In this document: positions 1-8,405 of the stretch, piece after piece
Position numbering within the stretch: position 1 is the stretch's first letter
Layout of the letters: the number at the start of each line of letters is the position of its first letter
DNA from: an uncultured Bacteroidota bacterium
Lineage (GTDB): Bacteria > Bacteroidota > Bacteroidia > AKYH767-A > JABDAW01
NCBI GenBank assembly: GCA_903844645.1
Contig: CAIMUP010000008.1
Span: 1 to 64,000, forward strand
Direction: 5' to 3'
DNA length: 64,000 nt
The notes under the pieces: model-generated
The model's input: only the letters and a program-made list of their open reading frames with translations
Databases searched by the model: none
Told to the model about the DNA's origin: nothing
Program-made: the position numbers and the translations under genes

Positions 1-231
1 TACTTTTTATATATACAGAACTACTTTTTATATATACAGAACTACTTTTTATATATACAGAACTACTTTTTATATATACAGAACTACTTTTTATATATAC
101 AGAACTACTTTTTCATAAGCGAGAACTACTTTTACATATGCGAAAACTACTTTTTCATAAGCGAGAACTACTTTCGCATATGCGAGAACTACTTTTTCAT
201 ATGCGTGAACTACTTTTTCATATGCGTGAAC
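1..231. repeat. 21-bp tandem array 1 (11 units)
   Basis: Eleven consecutive 21-bp units, probably continuing beyond the window edge. The first five are identical (TACTTTTTATATATACAGAAC). The next six keep the ends TACTTT and GAAC/AAAC but change the middle to cataagcgag, catatgcgag or catatgcgtg. There are no spacers, so this is not a CRISPR. No gene is recognisable in it. Confidence 0.95.
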
Positions 232-334
232 TATTTTTTATATAGTAATGGAACCATTCGTCATTGAGAAACCTTTCAGAGGTATTGCCTCGGTTGAGAT
301 TCTTATCTCCTGTTTGCCCTTTTTGAACGGTATA

Positions 335-446
335 AGCATCCTGACAGGTGCGATGCTTCTGTAAGGTTGCTGAAATTATTGGATGCTGATAGTATTGGAT
401 GCAACCTTATAGAAAATCGCGAAGGGGCAATTGCTTGTCGGGTTGC
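335..446. repeat. two degenerate REP-like palindromes
   Basis: Two imperfect palindromes. The one at 335-371 has arms AGCATCCTGACAG and CTGTAAGGTTGCT. The one at 401-446 has arms GCAACCTTATAG and CTTGTCGGGTTGC around an inner AATCGC/GGCAATT stem. They belong to the same family as the near-perfect copies at 10426-10477, 32966-33015 and 56882-56924. The second lies just before the dispersed GC-rich element. Confidence 0.65.
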
Positions 447-460
447 TTGTCAGGTTTATG

Positions 461-616
461 GACTGGGTCGTCTGCTGCGCGAGGGATGGTAGGGGCTTGG
501 TTGCTGCCTTTTGGTGAGGACTTGGGTGGGAGGCGGCAACGGAACCCCCGAACAGCCCGACCGTGGCTGCCTTTTGGTGGGGACTTTTGGTGGGAGGCAG
601 CCGGGGACGCGCCATA
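461..616 (+). repeat. dispersed GC-rich structured element, copy 1
   Basis: A 156-bp GC-rich segment in an otherwise AT-rich intergenic space, repeated at 10256-10414 (minus), 33028-33189 and 62338-62485. It runs from GACTGGGTCGT to GACGCGCCATAA. It contains two predicted hairpins, GTTGCTGCC/GGCGGCAAC and GGCTGCC/GGCAGCC, separated by a conserved linker CGGAACCCCCGAACAGCCC. Open frames exist on both strands, but none is conserved in frame between copies, so I treat it as noncoding. Confidence 0.85.
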
Positions 617-684
617 AGAGAATTGAGAATTTAGAAAAAGGGCTAATCAACCTTTTCGTGTGGATTCATTACCCCTCATTTGTT

Positions 685-692
685 TAATATTG
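685..692 (+). promoter_or_regulatory. possible -7 box of the S9 peptidase gene
   Basis: TAATATTG resembles the Bacteroidota -7 box TAnnTTTG, 29 bp before the start codon at 721. One position is off consensus. Confidence 0.35.
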
Positions 693-720
693 CACCCAAT
701 AAAAATAAAAAAACAAGCTC

Positions 721-2877
721 ATGAATAATTTTCTAAAAACTACCCTCCTTCTTCTATTAATAACCAACATTTCCATAGCCCAACATAAACTATTAACCAT
801 GGAGGATGCCATTATCAACTCCAAAACCACCCTCGCACCCAAACGCCTCCAACAACTGATGTGGGTAAAAGGAACAAATGATTATTTTTATATAGATACC
901 ACCAATTCCAAAGAAATTATTCGCCGCGGAGCCGCCGATAACAAAGCTACAAATGAATATCTCAACCTTATTTCTTTGAATACAGAATTAAAGAAATTAA
1001 ACCTCGATACGATGAAACATTTTCCTGTTATTTCTTGGAAAGATAAAGACCACTTTTCTTTTGAATATAAAAAGAAATCGTTGCTGTATGATGGCAAAGA
1101 AAAGAAACTCATCATTCATCATTCGATAACCCTAACTGATGCTGCCGAAAACAAAGATACCGAGCCTGTTACAGGCAATATAGCCTATACTATGGATAAT
1201 AATTTGTATCTTTTATCAGGTACTGAAAAGGTTCAGATAACGAATGAATCGGATAAGAATATTGTTAGTGGAAAGTCGGTGCATCGAGAAGAATTTGGCA
1301 TCTACAAAGGGACATTTTGGTCGCCAAAAGGCAATGCTCTTGCCTTCTATCGGATGGATCAGACGATGGTTGATGATTATCCGATAATAGATTGGTCAGT
1401 TAAGCCCGCAAAGGCGACAATTATCAAATATCCAATGGCAGGAGGGATAAGTCACCAAGTAAAAGTGGGCGTTTATAACCTTACTAAGAAGACAAAAGTC
1501 TTCTTGCAAACAGGCGAACCCGCGGAGCAGTATTTAACGAATGTAGCTTGGAGTCCTGATGAGAAACATATCTATATTGCGGTGTTGAATCGCGACCAAA
1601 ATCATCTTAAATTTAATGCCTATAATGCTGTTACTGGCGACTTAGAGAAAACTTTGTTTGAAGAGACCGATGATAAATATGTGCAACCCTTGCATCCGAT
1701 GATTTTTGTGCCCAATCATGCTGATTTATTCGTATGGCAAAGCCGAAAAGACGGGTATAACCATCTCTATCTGTACGACTTAAATGGCAAGTTGATTCGT
1801 CAGCTAACAAAGGGCAATTGGGAGGTTACCAATGTCTCCGGATTCGATGCAAAAGGGGACTTTTTATATTACTCTTCAACAGAAGACAGCCCTGTCAATC
1901 GGCAATTCTATGGAGTTAATCTTAATAACGCAAACACGACTCAATTAACGCATGGAGAGGGCACGCATACGGAGATTTTCAACGATAATGGCGACTATTT
2001 TATTGATAATTTCTCAAGCCTCGATGTGCCACGTACCATTAATATCATAAATGATAGGGGTATTGTTTCGCAAACCCTGTTGAATGCCGAGAATCCGTTG
2101 AATGATTATCAACTAGGGAGTGTAAAAATCTTTACTATTGTGAATGATACGGGCGACAAGTTATTTTGCAGGATGTACTTGCCTATCAATTTTGATCCTA
2201 CGAAGAAGTATCCGGTAATTGATTACATGTATGGCGGTCCAAATGTGGAGTTAATTAATAATACATTCCCCACCGGCAACGATCTTTGGTATCAGTACAT
2301 GGCGGAGCATGGATTTATCATTTTTACATTAGATAATCGGGGCAGCGCTAATCGCGGAAAATCCTTTGAACAAGCCACTTTCCGTAATCTCGGTTCAATG
2401 GAAATGTTAGACCAACTGAATGGTGTTGAATACCTCAAATCGTTGCCTTATGTTGATAAAAATCGTATAGGAGTTTATGGATGGAGCTATGGTGGTTTTA
2501 TGACTATTTCGATGATGACACGTCACCCTAATATTTTTAAATGTGCAGTGGCCGGCGGTCCTGTGATTGATTGGGGTTACTATGAAATTATGTATACCGA
2601 GCGTTACATGGATAAGCCGCAAGATAATAAAGAAGGCTACGACAACAATAATTTACTGAATTACGTTGATAAATTGAAAGGTAAGATGCTATTGATTCAT
2701 GGTACAGCAGATAATGTGGTAATTTGGCAACATTCATTGATGTATCTCAAAGCCTCTGTGGATAAGGGAGTTCAAGTAGATTACTTTACATATCCTGGAC
2801 ATGAACATAATGTGCTTGGCAAAGATAGAGTACATTTAATGAATAAGGTTACCGATTATTTTTTACAAAACCTATAA
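721..2877 (+). CDS. S9 family (dipeptidyl peptidase IV-like) serine peptidase
   Basis: 718 aa, the usual length for bacterial DPP-IV-type prolyl oligopeptidases, which cleave dipeptides from peptide N-termini in the periplasm. A signal peptide spans about residues 1-20 and ends ISIAQ. The N-terminal two thirds form the beta-propeller region (recurring WSP/WSPD blades), followed by an alpha/beta hydrolase domain. The nucleophile motif GWSYGG places Ser589, HGTADN gives Asp664, and GHEHN gives His696, so the catalytic triad is complete. The MYGGP stretch before the hydrolase core is typical of the family. The start is the first ATG and is followed at once by the signal peptide. A methyltransferase gene follows 33 bp downstream. 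The substrate cannot be told from sequence. Confidence 0.93.
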   Translation: MNNFLKTTLLLLLITNISIAQHKLLTMEDAIINSKTTLAPKRLQQLMWVKGTNDYFYIDTTNSKEIIRRGAADNKATNEYLNLISLNTELKKLNLDTMKHFPVISWKDKDHFSFEYKKKSLLYDGKEKKLIIHHSITLTDAAENKDTEPVTGNIAYTMDNNLYLLSGTEKVQITNESDKNIVSGKSVHREEFGIYKGTFWSPKGNALAFYRMDQTMVDDYPIIDWSVKPAKATIIKYPMAGGISHQVKVGVYNLTKKTKVFLQTGEPAEQYLTNVAWSPDEKHIYIAVLNRDQNHLKFNAYNAVTGDLEKTLFEETDDKYVQPLHPMIFVPNHADLFVWQSRKDGYNHLYLYDLNGKLIRQLTKGNWEVTNVSGFDAKGDFLYYSSTEDSPVNRQFYGVNLNNANTTQLTHGEGTHTEIFNDNGDYFIDNFSSLDVPRTINIINDRGIVSQTLLNAENPLNDYQLGSVKIFTIVNDTGDKLFCRMYLPINFDPTKKYPVIDYMYGGPNVELINNTFPTGNDLWYQYMAEHGFIIFTLDNRGSANRGKSFEQATFRNLGSMEMLDQLNGVEYLKSLPYVDKNRIGVYGWSYGGFMTISMMTRHPNIFKCAVAGGPVIDWGYYEIMYTERYMDKPQDNKEGYDNNNLLNYVDKLKGKMLLIHGTADNVVIWQHSLMYLKASVDKGVQVDYFTYPGHEHNVLGKDRVHLMNKVTDYFLQNL

Positions 2878-2910
2878 CTGATTATTTATAACTAAGAGAG
2901 ATTATTTTTA

Positions 2911-3528
2911 ATGTTTATAGCTGGGCTTTCTGTTTATAGAAAAATAACCAAACGAAGGAGTGAAAATTTAGCAAAAGTTACGATTCCACTTCTTCCAACG
3001 ACAGGATTAATTTTCGATTTCGGTTGTGGAAACGGATATCTTGCAGAATCAATTTTGAAGACTTCTCTAAACATTACTATCATCGGAGTAGATGTTATTA
3101 AAGATGAAAATCTTGACGAAAGTATTTTAGAAAATCCTCGTTTTAAATTTCAAATAATAACACCTGATGCAGTTCTTCCTTTCCCTGATAACAACTTTAA
3201 TGTAGTCATTGCGTGTGCTTCTATGCACCATACCAATAGTCCCGAATTTTACCTTAAAGAGTTAAATAGAATCACAAAAACTGATGGACACATCATACTT
3301 ATTGAAGAAATGTACCTCAACCTGTTTGATAAATTATGTATCTCTGCTCACGACTTCATTCTAAACAAAATAAAGAAAGGGGTGCCAATACCTTTGGAGT
3401 TTAGATCCTTGAATCACTATATTGATGAATTCACAAAAAACAATTTGGAAATTATATTTAAAGGTTCGATACGACCGGTGTTTCCGTATGTGCATCACTA
3501 TGTTTATAAATTAAAAAAAAGGAATTAA
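2911..3528 (+). CDS. class I SAM-dependent methyltransferase
   Basis: 205 aa. Motif I is FDFGCGNGYL (about residues 37-46), followed by an acidic strand end GVDV that would bind the SAM ribose. PFPDNNFNVVIACASMHHT is the motif II/III region typical of UbiE/methyltransferase-11-type enzymes, and ITKTDGHIILIEEMY is the post-III strand. The substrate is unknown. It lies between the peptidase and a membrane glycosyltransferase, so a role in envelope glycan or lipid modification is possible but is only inference from position. Confidence 0.85.
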   Translation: MFIAGLSVYRKITKRRSENLAKVTIPLLPTTGLIFDFGCGNGYLAESILKTSLNITIIGVDVIKDENLDESILENPRFKFQIITPDAVLPFPDNNFNVVIACASMHHTNSPEFYLKELNRITKTDGHIILIEEMYLNLFDKLCISAHDFILNKIKKGVPIPLEFRSLNHYIDEFTKNNLEIIFKGSIRPVFPYVHHYVYKLKKRN

Positions 3529-3552
3529 CAATTTACTTAGTAATACCTTTTG

Positions 3553-5480
3553 ATGAAAAAGAATAACTATAGACATAAAGATACTGCTAAAAAAGAATAT
3601 GTGAAATCTTTCAATAAAAAAACTTTATTCAAAGGAATTCGCTTGCTATAGTTTATCTTCTTCTATTAGGCATAGTATTTTTCTTTATTTACAATTATAT
3701 TTATGATACTAAAGTTTTCCTTGGAGGGGATAATGCTATATACTATATAACAGGAAGCGCTTTGGCAGAAAGGCACGGATATACAAATAGCCATTTACCC
3801 GAACCATCTCCTGCCAATCATTTTCCTCCCGGTTATCCATTTATAATATCTTTGATAATAAGACTCTTCGGCGAAGGTATAGACATCGTGAAAAAAGCTA
3901 ATGGCTTCTTTTTTTTCGCAACACTTATACTTCTATTTCTGACCATTAAAGACCTTACAAAAAACATACATATTGCCTTTGTATCTTCATTAATTGTTAT
4001 GCTCAATGCACACCTTCTTTTATATTCTTCCATCGAAATGAGCGAGGTGCCTTTCGCCTTTTTTACTATTCTCTCGATATGGTGCTTTATAAAAACATTT
4101 AACAAAGGTAAAGCCTTGTCGCAGCCCTTCTTTTGGATGCTTATTATTTCCATCATCTGTTCATTTTATATCAGAAGTATCGGTATTGCTTTGCTCGGAG
4201 CATCATTATTAATATTAATCATAAATAAACGATGGGTACAGGCACTGGTACTGGCTTTATGCTTCATTATGGCTTATACACCCTGGTACATTCGTAGTGA
4301 ACAATTAGGTGGGAATACCTACTCAAAACAAATCATGATGGTTAATCCTTACAGACCCGAATTGGGTAACATTTCATTAAGCGATTTACCAAAACGATTT
4401 ATCGAAAATGCCAATCGGTATTTGGGTTTAGAAATAAACTCTGCCTACAAAGGAGTAACAATTAATGACTATACTTCTCCATTAACTTGGAAAGATTATT
4501 GTTTAAGTATCACCTTTCTTTTACTCACCTTTATCGGCATCTTTTCCCTTGAAAAATTCAAATGGTATATTCTATCAATCATTGTCTCCAGCTTCTTTAT
4601 TCTCATGCTTTGGCCCACCGTATGGATGGGTGTTCGATTCATACTTCCGTTTATCCCAATGCTCTTGTTTCTAACCATTCAAGGATTTTTTAATGTATCA
4701 AAAACTATTATCCAAAGAGTCTCGAAAAAGAAAATTAATTGGCCTGTAGTTCCGCTTGCTTTTCTCTTATTAATTCCTCTTTTCATCCCAGCTATTTCGC
4801 TTTTGAATGAACATGCTAAGTCGGAGTACGACGGTGGTTACGGCGATTACCTTAAATTAGCAAGTTGGTGCAAGGATTCTCTGCCTGAAAACGCCATAAT
4901 ATGTACACGAAAGCCCGAATTATTCTACCTCAATGCGCACCGAAAAGTAAGCGGCTATCCTTTCATTACTAACTCCAATGATTTCTTCGACTTCCTCAAG
5001 AAAGAACACATCACCCATGTGGTTATTGATCGGCTTGGGTTCTCATCTAACAACCTTTATTTAATTCCTGCGATAGACAACAACCTTGAGAAAGTAAAAA
5101 GAATTAAATCGCTGAATGACTCCTGGATAGTTCAGGTTTATACTGACGATACTTTTGGATATGTCGGGGAGCGGGACAGCCTCGGAAGAAAGGAGGGTAA
5201 AGGCATCTCGCATTACTGCGACAGCGCGGTTTATGAAGGGGAATTCCATGAGGGAAAAAGAAACGGTTTTGGAAAATATACTTACCCGAAAAACGGTTAT
5301 TACATAGGAGAGTTTAAAAACGATTTGCGGGAGGGAAAAGGAACGATATACCTCAATAGCGGTGGTTATATTACGGGCGAATGGAAAGACGACGCATTAA
5401 ACGGAACAGGTACCCAGTATAATAGAAATGGTAAAGCCTTAAAAACAGGTATCTGGGTGGGTAATAAATTAAAAAAGTAA
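3553..5480 (+). CDS. membrane glycosyltransferase (GT39/PMT-like) with C-terminal MORN repeats; frameshifted start
   Basis: The continuous frame opens at 3618 and has no ATG, GTG or TTG before a TTG at 3762. The residues before 3762 (a transmembrane stretch YLLLLGIVFFFIYNYIY, then GGDNAIYYITGSALA) are exactly what the family needs at its N-terminus. An ATG at 3553 in another frame gives a basic cytosolic head that would join this frame if one base were added in the A7 tract at 3616-3622. About ten transmembrane segments follow, with a PPGYP loop as in PMT/ArnT-like enzymes that move sugars from polyprenyl-phosphate donors. The last 90 residues hold three to four MORN-type repeats (YEGEFHEGKRNGFGKY, YIGEFKNDLREGKGT, ITGEWKDDALNGTGT). 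The fusion is unusual. Whether the frameshift is real is unknown. Confidence 0.75.
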
Positions 5481-5485
5481 CGATT

Positions 5486-6628
5486 TTAGAGGCTTTGCAA
5501 CACCATCGTTGCGGCATCGACACCTGTTAAACTGCCGATGGCAACGCCCATTCCTCCACTGCGAACGGCACAAAAGGTATTGGTAGAAAGGGTTTTCATG
5601 ATCACAGATTTCTTTTCTCCCATGCCCATAATTCCGCTCCAGCGCATATCAATTTCGTAAGAGGTATTGGGGAGAATTGTTTCGCGTAATAAAAGGTCTA
5701 ATTGGTCTTGAACACGGTCTGTTAAGCCGAGTTCAAAAGTTTCTTCTTCCTTGAAATTAAGATTCCGTCCGCCGCCGAAAAGTACCCGTTTGCCTACGTT
5801 TCTAAAGTAGTAAAAGCCTCTATCGAAGTGGAAGCCTCCTTTAATTTTTAGATTCGCGATGGGCTTTGTGATCAGCACCTGTGCTCTTGCCGGTTGCACA
5901 TCTAATTCGGGGAGGAGTTGCTTGGCAAAACCATCGGTGGCGATTAAAAGTTTCTTAGCCGAGATAACGATTCCATCATCGGAATGAACTTCTACTTTAT
6001 CGCCATCATCATCATAACTGATTACCGAAAAATTATTCAATACCAAGACTCCAAGTTTGGTTACTTTATTCAACAATGTTTGCATCATTTTCCCTGTATT
6101 GATTTGCCCTTCCGCGACATTTTCTATGAGGTGATTAGTATGCTTGAATCCGAATTTATTGATCTTGTTGTCCACTATTTTATACGTCGTGAAAGCCCCT
6201 ACTATGGGGGATAGGAGCTTATTCAGGTATCCGAGTTGATAATAACAATCTTCATACAGGGCTTCGTCCATCGGGTTAAATAATTCGTAGCCTCCGAAGG
6301 GTTCATAGCCGATATTTTTATCGCCTAAATTTGATCGCAATAACTGCAATCCCTCCCATCGTTTATCTACTAAACTGAACACCTCTTCTTCGGTGTGGGT
6401 CTTCAAATCTTCCAACAATTCCGAGGGGCTTCCGAAGCATGCAAAGCCGGCATTTCTGTTGCTTGCTCCGTCAGGAAACATGCCTCGTTCCAGGACTACG
6501 ACCTTCAGCTTCGGTTCTTTTTGTTTGATGTATAAAGCTGCGTTCAGCCCTACGATTCCGGAACCGATGATGATGCAATCTATGTTCTCGAAATATATTT
6601 CTTTCTCCCAGTGGCTTAAATTTTTCAT
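5486..6628 (-). CDS. FAD-dependent oxidoreductase of the DAO family
   Basis: 380 aa. The N-terminus has the dinucleotide-binding Rossmann motif IIIGSGIVGLNAAL followed by VVVLERG, and then the DAO-type RNAGFACFG segment. A C-terminal FAD contact, GGMGVAIGSLTG, is also present. This matches amine or amino-acid oxidases of the GlpD/ThiO/DadA superfamily (PF01266), which oxidise C-N bonds with FAD. The substrate is not evident. It converges on the glycosyltransferase with only 5 bp between the stop codons, and it diverges from the histidine kinase across the 42-bp repeat array. Confidence 0.85.
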   Translation of the reverse strand: MKNLSHWEKEIYFENIDCIIIGSGIVGLNAALYIKQKEPKLKVVVLERGMFPDGASNRNAGFACFGSPSELLEDLKTHTEEEVFSLVDKRWEGLQLLRSNLGDKNIGYEPFGGYELFNPMDEALYEDCYYQLGYLNKLLSPIVGAFTTYKIVDNKINKFGFKHTNHLIENVAEGQINTGKMMQTLLNKVTKLGVLVLNNFSVISYDDDGDKVEVHSDDGIVISAKKLLIATDGFAKQLLPELDVQPARAQVLITKPIANLKIKGGFHFDRGFYYFRNVGKRVLFGGGRNLNFKEEETFELGLTDRVQDQLDLLLRETILPNTSYEIDMRWSGIMGMGEKKSVIMKTLSTNTFCAVRSGGMGVAIGSLTGVDAATMVLQSL

Positions 6629-6744
6629 GGCTATTATTAATAAAATTCTACGGGGGTAAAATTACATTTTATTAAATGAAGAATTTCGGAGTATCGAAAA
6701 GAGGTTTCGGGATGGCGACTGCAATTTTATTCCTCGTATTAAAT

Positions 6745-7175
6745 GATTGCCGGAAGGCATCACGAAGATTAGGCTTGGTATAAAAACTCTTTAGAATGCC
6801 ATCTCGAAGATTAGGCTTGGTATAAAAACTCTTCAGAATGCCATCAGGAAGATTAGGCTTGGTATAAAAACTCTTCAGAATGGCATCACAAGGATTAGGC
6901 TTGGTATTAAAACTCTTCTGAATGCCATCTCGAAGATTAGGCTTGGTATATAAACTCTTCAGAATGGCATCAGGAAGATTAGGCTTGGTATAAAAACTCT
7001 TCAGAATGCCATCTCGAAGATTAGGCTTGGTATAAAAACTCTTCAGAATGCCATCTCGAAGATTAGGCTTGGTATAAAAATTTTTCTGAATGGCATCACA
7101 AGGAATAGGCTTGGTATAAAAACTTTTTTTGATCACATTCTGAGAAACCGTTTTGGCATAAAATAATTGCCGGAG
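6745..7175. repeat. 42-bp tandem array 2 (about 10 units)
   Basis: The core AGGCTTGGTATAAAAACTCT recurs at 6771, 6813, 6855, 6897, 6939, 6981, 7023, 7065 and 7107, exactly 42 bp apart, with a degenerate unit near 7149. The minus strand stays open for 192 codons (6672-7250) and would encode 14-residue repeats around KPNLRDGILKS, but no homology or convincing signal supports it as a protein. The array fills the space between the divergent oxidoreductase and histidine kinase genes. Confidence 0.9.
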
Positions 7176-7234
7176 GGCAGGGCACATTTTCGAGGTGCCA
7201 TTAATAAGGAGAGGCGGCTGTGGGCAAGAATTTC

Positions 7235-7242
7235 TATATTTG
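7235..7242 (+). promoter_or_regulatory. -7 promoter box of the histidine kinase gene
   Basis: TATATTTG followed by GC matches the Bacteroidota -7 consensus TAnnTTTG. It lies 53 bp before the start at 7296 and 60 bp after the end of the 42-bp array. No clear -33 element is seen. Confidence 0.55.
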
Positions 7243-7295
7243 CAGCGCAAAATTTTATGCCCCTATTAATAATTGAGAAACGATAGATAAAAAAT

Positions 7296-8378
7296 ATGTC
7301 AAACAGAGTAAATCAATACACCCGAGGAGATCAGGTTTTTAACGTCTCCGTAGATAACGCCCCGGTCGGAATTATCGAAACCGATATGATGGGAAATTGT
7401 CTTTATGTGAATAAAATGTGGTGCGAAATGACTGGCATTTCGGAGGAAAAGGCTATTGTGAATGGCTGGGTGAAGGGGATTCATCCCGAGGACCGGAAAT
7501 TGGTTACCCGAGTATGGTCTGATGAGATCGAGATGCAACAGAACTTCGAGATAGAGTTTCGGTTTTTATCCCCCAAAAAGAAGCTTACATACGTGCAATG
7601 CCACGGTTCGTCGCTCGTGAATGATGACGGCGAAACGATAGGATTGATTGCGACGATGACCGATATTTCGGAACGGATTCAATTGGAAAAAGAGTTGCTT
7701 AGCAAGAATCATTTTTTGCAACAATTCAGGTATATTATCTCGCATGATTTGCGATCTCCGATCCGGAATATGATTGCGCTCACGAGCTTCTATAACAAAG
7801 ACGATGTGCATGATAAAAACAATCTCGACATTATAGATAAAGTGGAACAATGCGGCAGAAAGCTGGAGCAGCTTTTGAAAGATTTAATCAACGTAACGGA
7901 AGAAACGCAGCCGATACGGGAGGTGATGAAGGAGATAAAATTTAACCATGTTTTGAATTCTATAAAAGAAAGTTTGGAGAGTATTATCATCACCGAGCAT
8001 GTAAAGATATTTTCGGATTTCTCGGAAGCGACCCATGTCAAATTCACGAATATTCACCTCCATAGTATTATGCTGAACTTAATAACCAATGCCATTAAAT
8101 ATAGGTCGCCAGAACGCGAGCCAGAGATACATCTTCGCAGCTATATCAAAGGAAAGTTCACCTACCTCGAGGTAGCCGATAACGGTTCAGGGATTGATTT
8201 GAGAAGGCATCGGGATAAAATGTTCGGCTTGTTCCAACGCTTCCATGAAAATGCCGACAGTAAAGGGCTTGGGCTATTTATCATCAATAGCATTGCCATC
8301 GAAAACGGAGGCAAGATTACTGTCGAAAGCGAGCTGGGGAAAGGCACTACCTTCACGGTTTCTTTTAAGACTAAATAG
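7296..8378 (+). CDS. PAS-domain sensor histidine kinase
   Basis: 360 aa with no transmembrane segment, so probably a soluble sensor. A PAS/PAC domain covers about residues 15-135 (FNVSVDNAPVGIIETD ... GLIATMTDISERI). A HisKA-type dimerisation helix follows with ISHDLRSPIRN, placing the phospho-accepting His near residue 150. The HATPase domain has the N box (LITNAIKY), G1 (VADNGSGID) and G2 (KGLGLFII) motifs. This architecture is like the light- or redox-sensing single-PAS kinases common in Bacteroidota. No response regulator is adjacent, so the partner is unknown. Confidence 0.9.
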   Translation: MSNRVNQYTRGDQVFNVSVDNAPVGIIETDMMGNCLYVNKMWCEMTGISEEKAIVNGWVKGIHPEDRKLVTRVWSDEIEMQQNFEIEFRFLSPKKKLTYVQCHGSSLVNDDGETIGLIATMTDISERIQLEKELLSKNHFLQQFRYIISHDLRSPIRNMIALTSFYNKDDVHDKNNLDIIDKVEQCGRKLEQLLKDLINVTEETQPIREVMKEIKFNHVLNSIKESLESIIITEHVKIFSDFSEATHVKFTNIHLHSIMLNLITNAIKYRSPEREPEIHLRSYIKGKFTYLEVADNGSGIDLRRHRDKMFGLFQRFHENADSKGLGLFIINSIAIENGGKITVESELGKGTTFTVSFKTK

Positions 8379-8405
8379 ATTTCTTTTGCACAAATTATTA
8401 TCATT

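Noticed and set aside
399..650. Small proteins encoded by the GC-rich element
   Set aside because: Reading frames are not conserved among the four copies, and compensatory changes fit a stem instead.
6745..7175. CRISPR-like array of 42-bp units
   Set aside because: Repeats are contiguous with no unique spacers, and no cas gene is present; it is a plain tandem repeat. The same holds for the other arrays.
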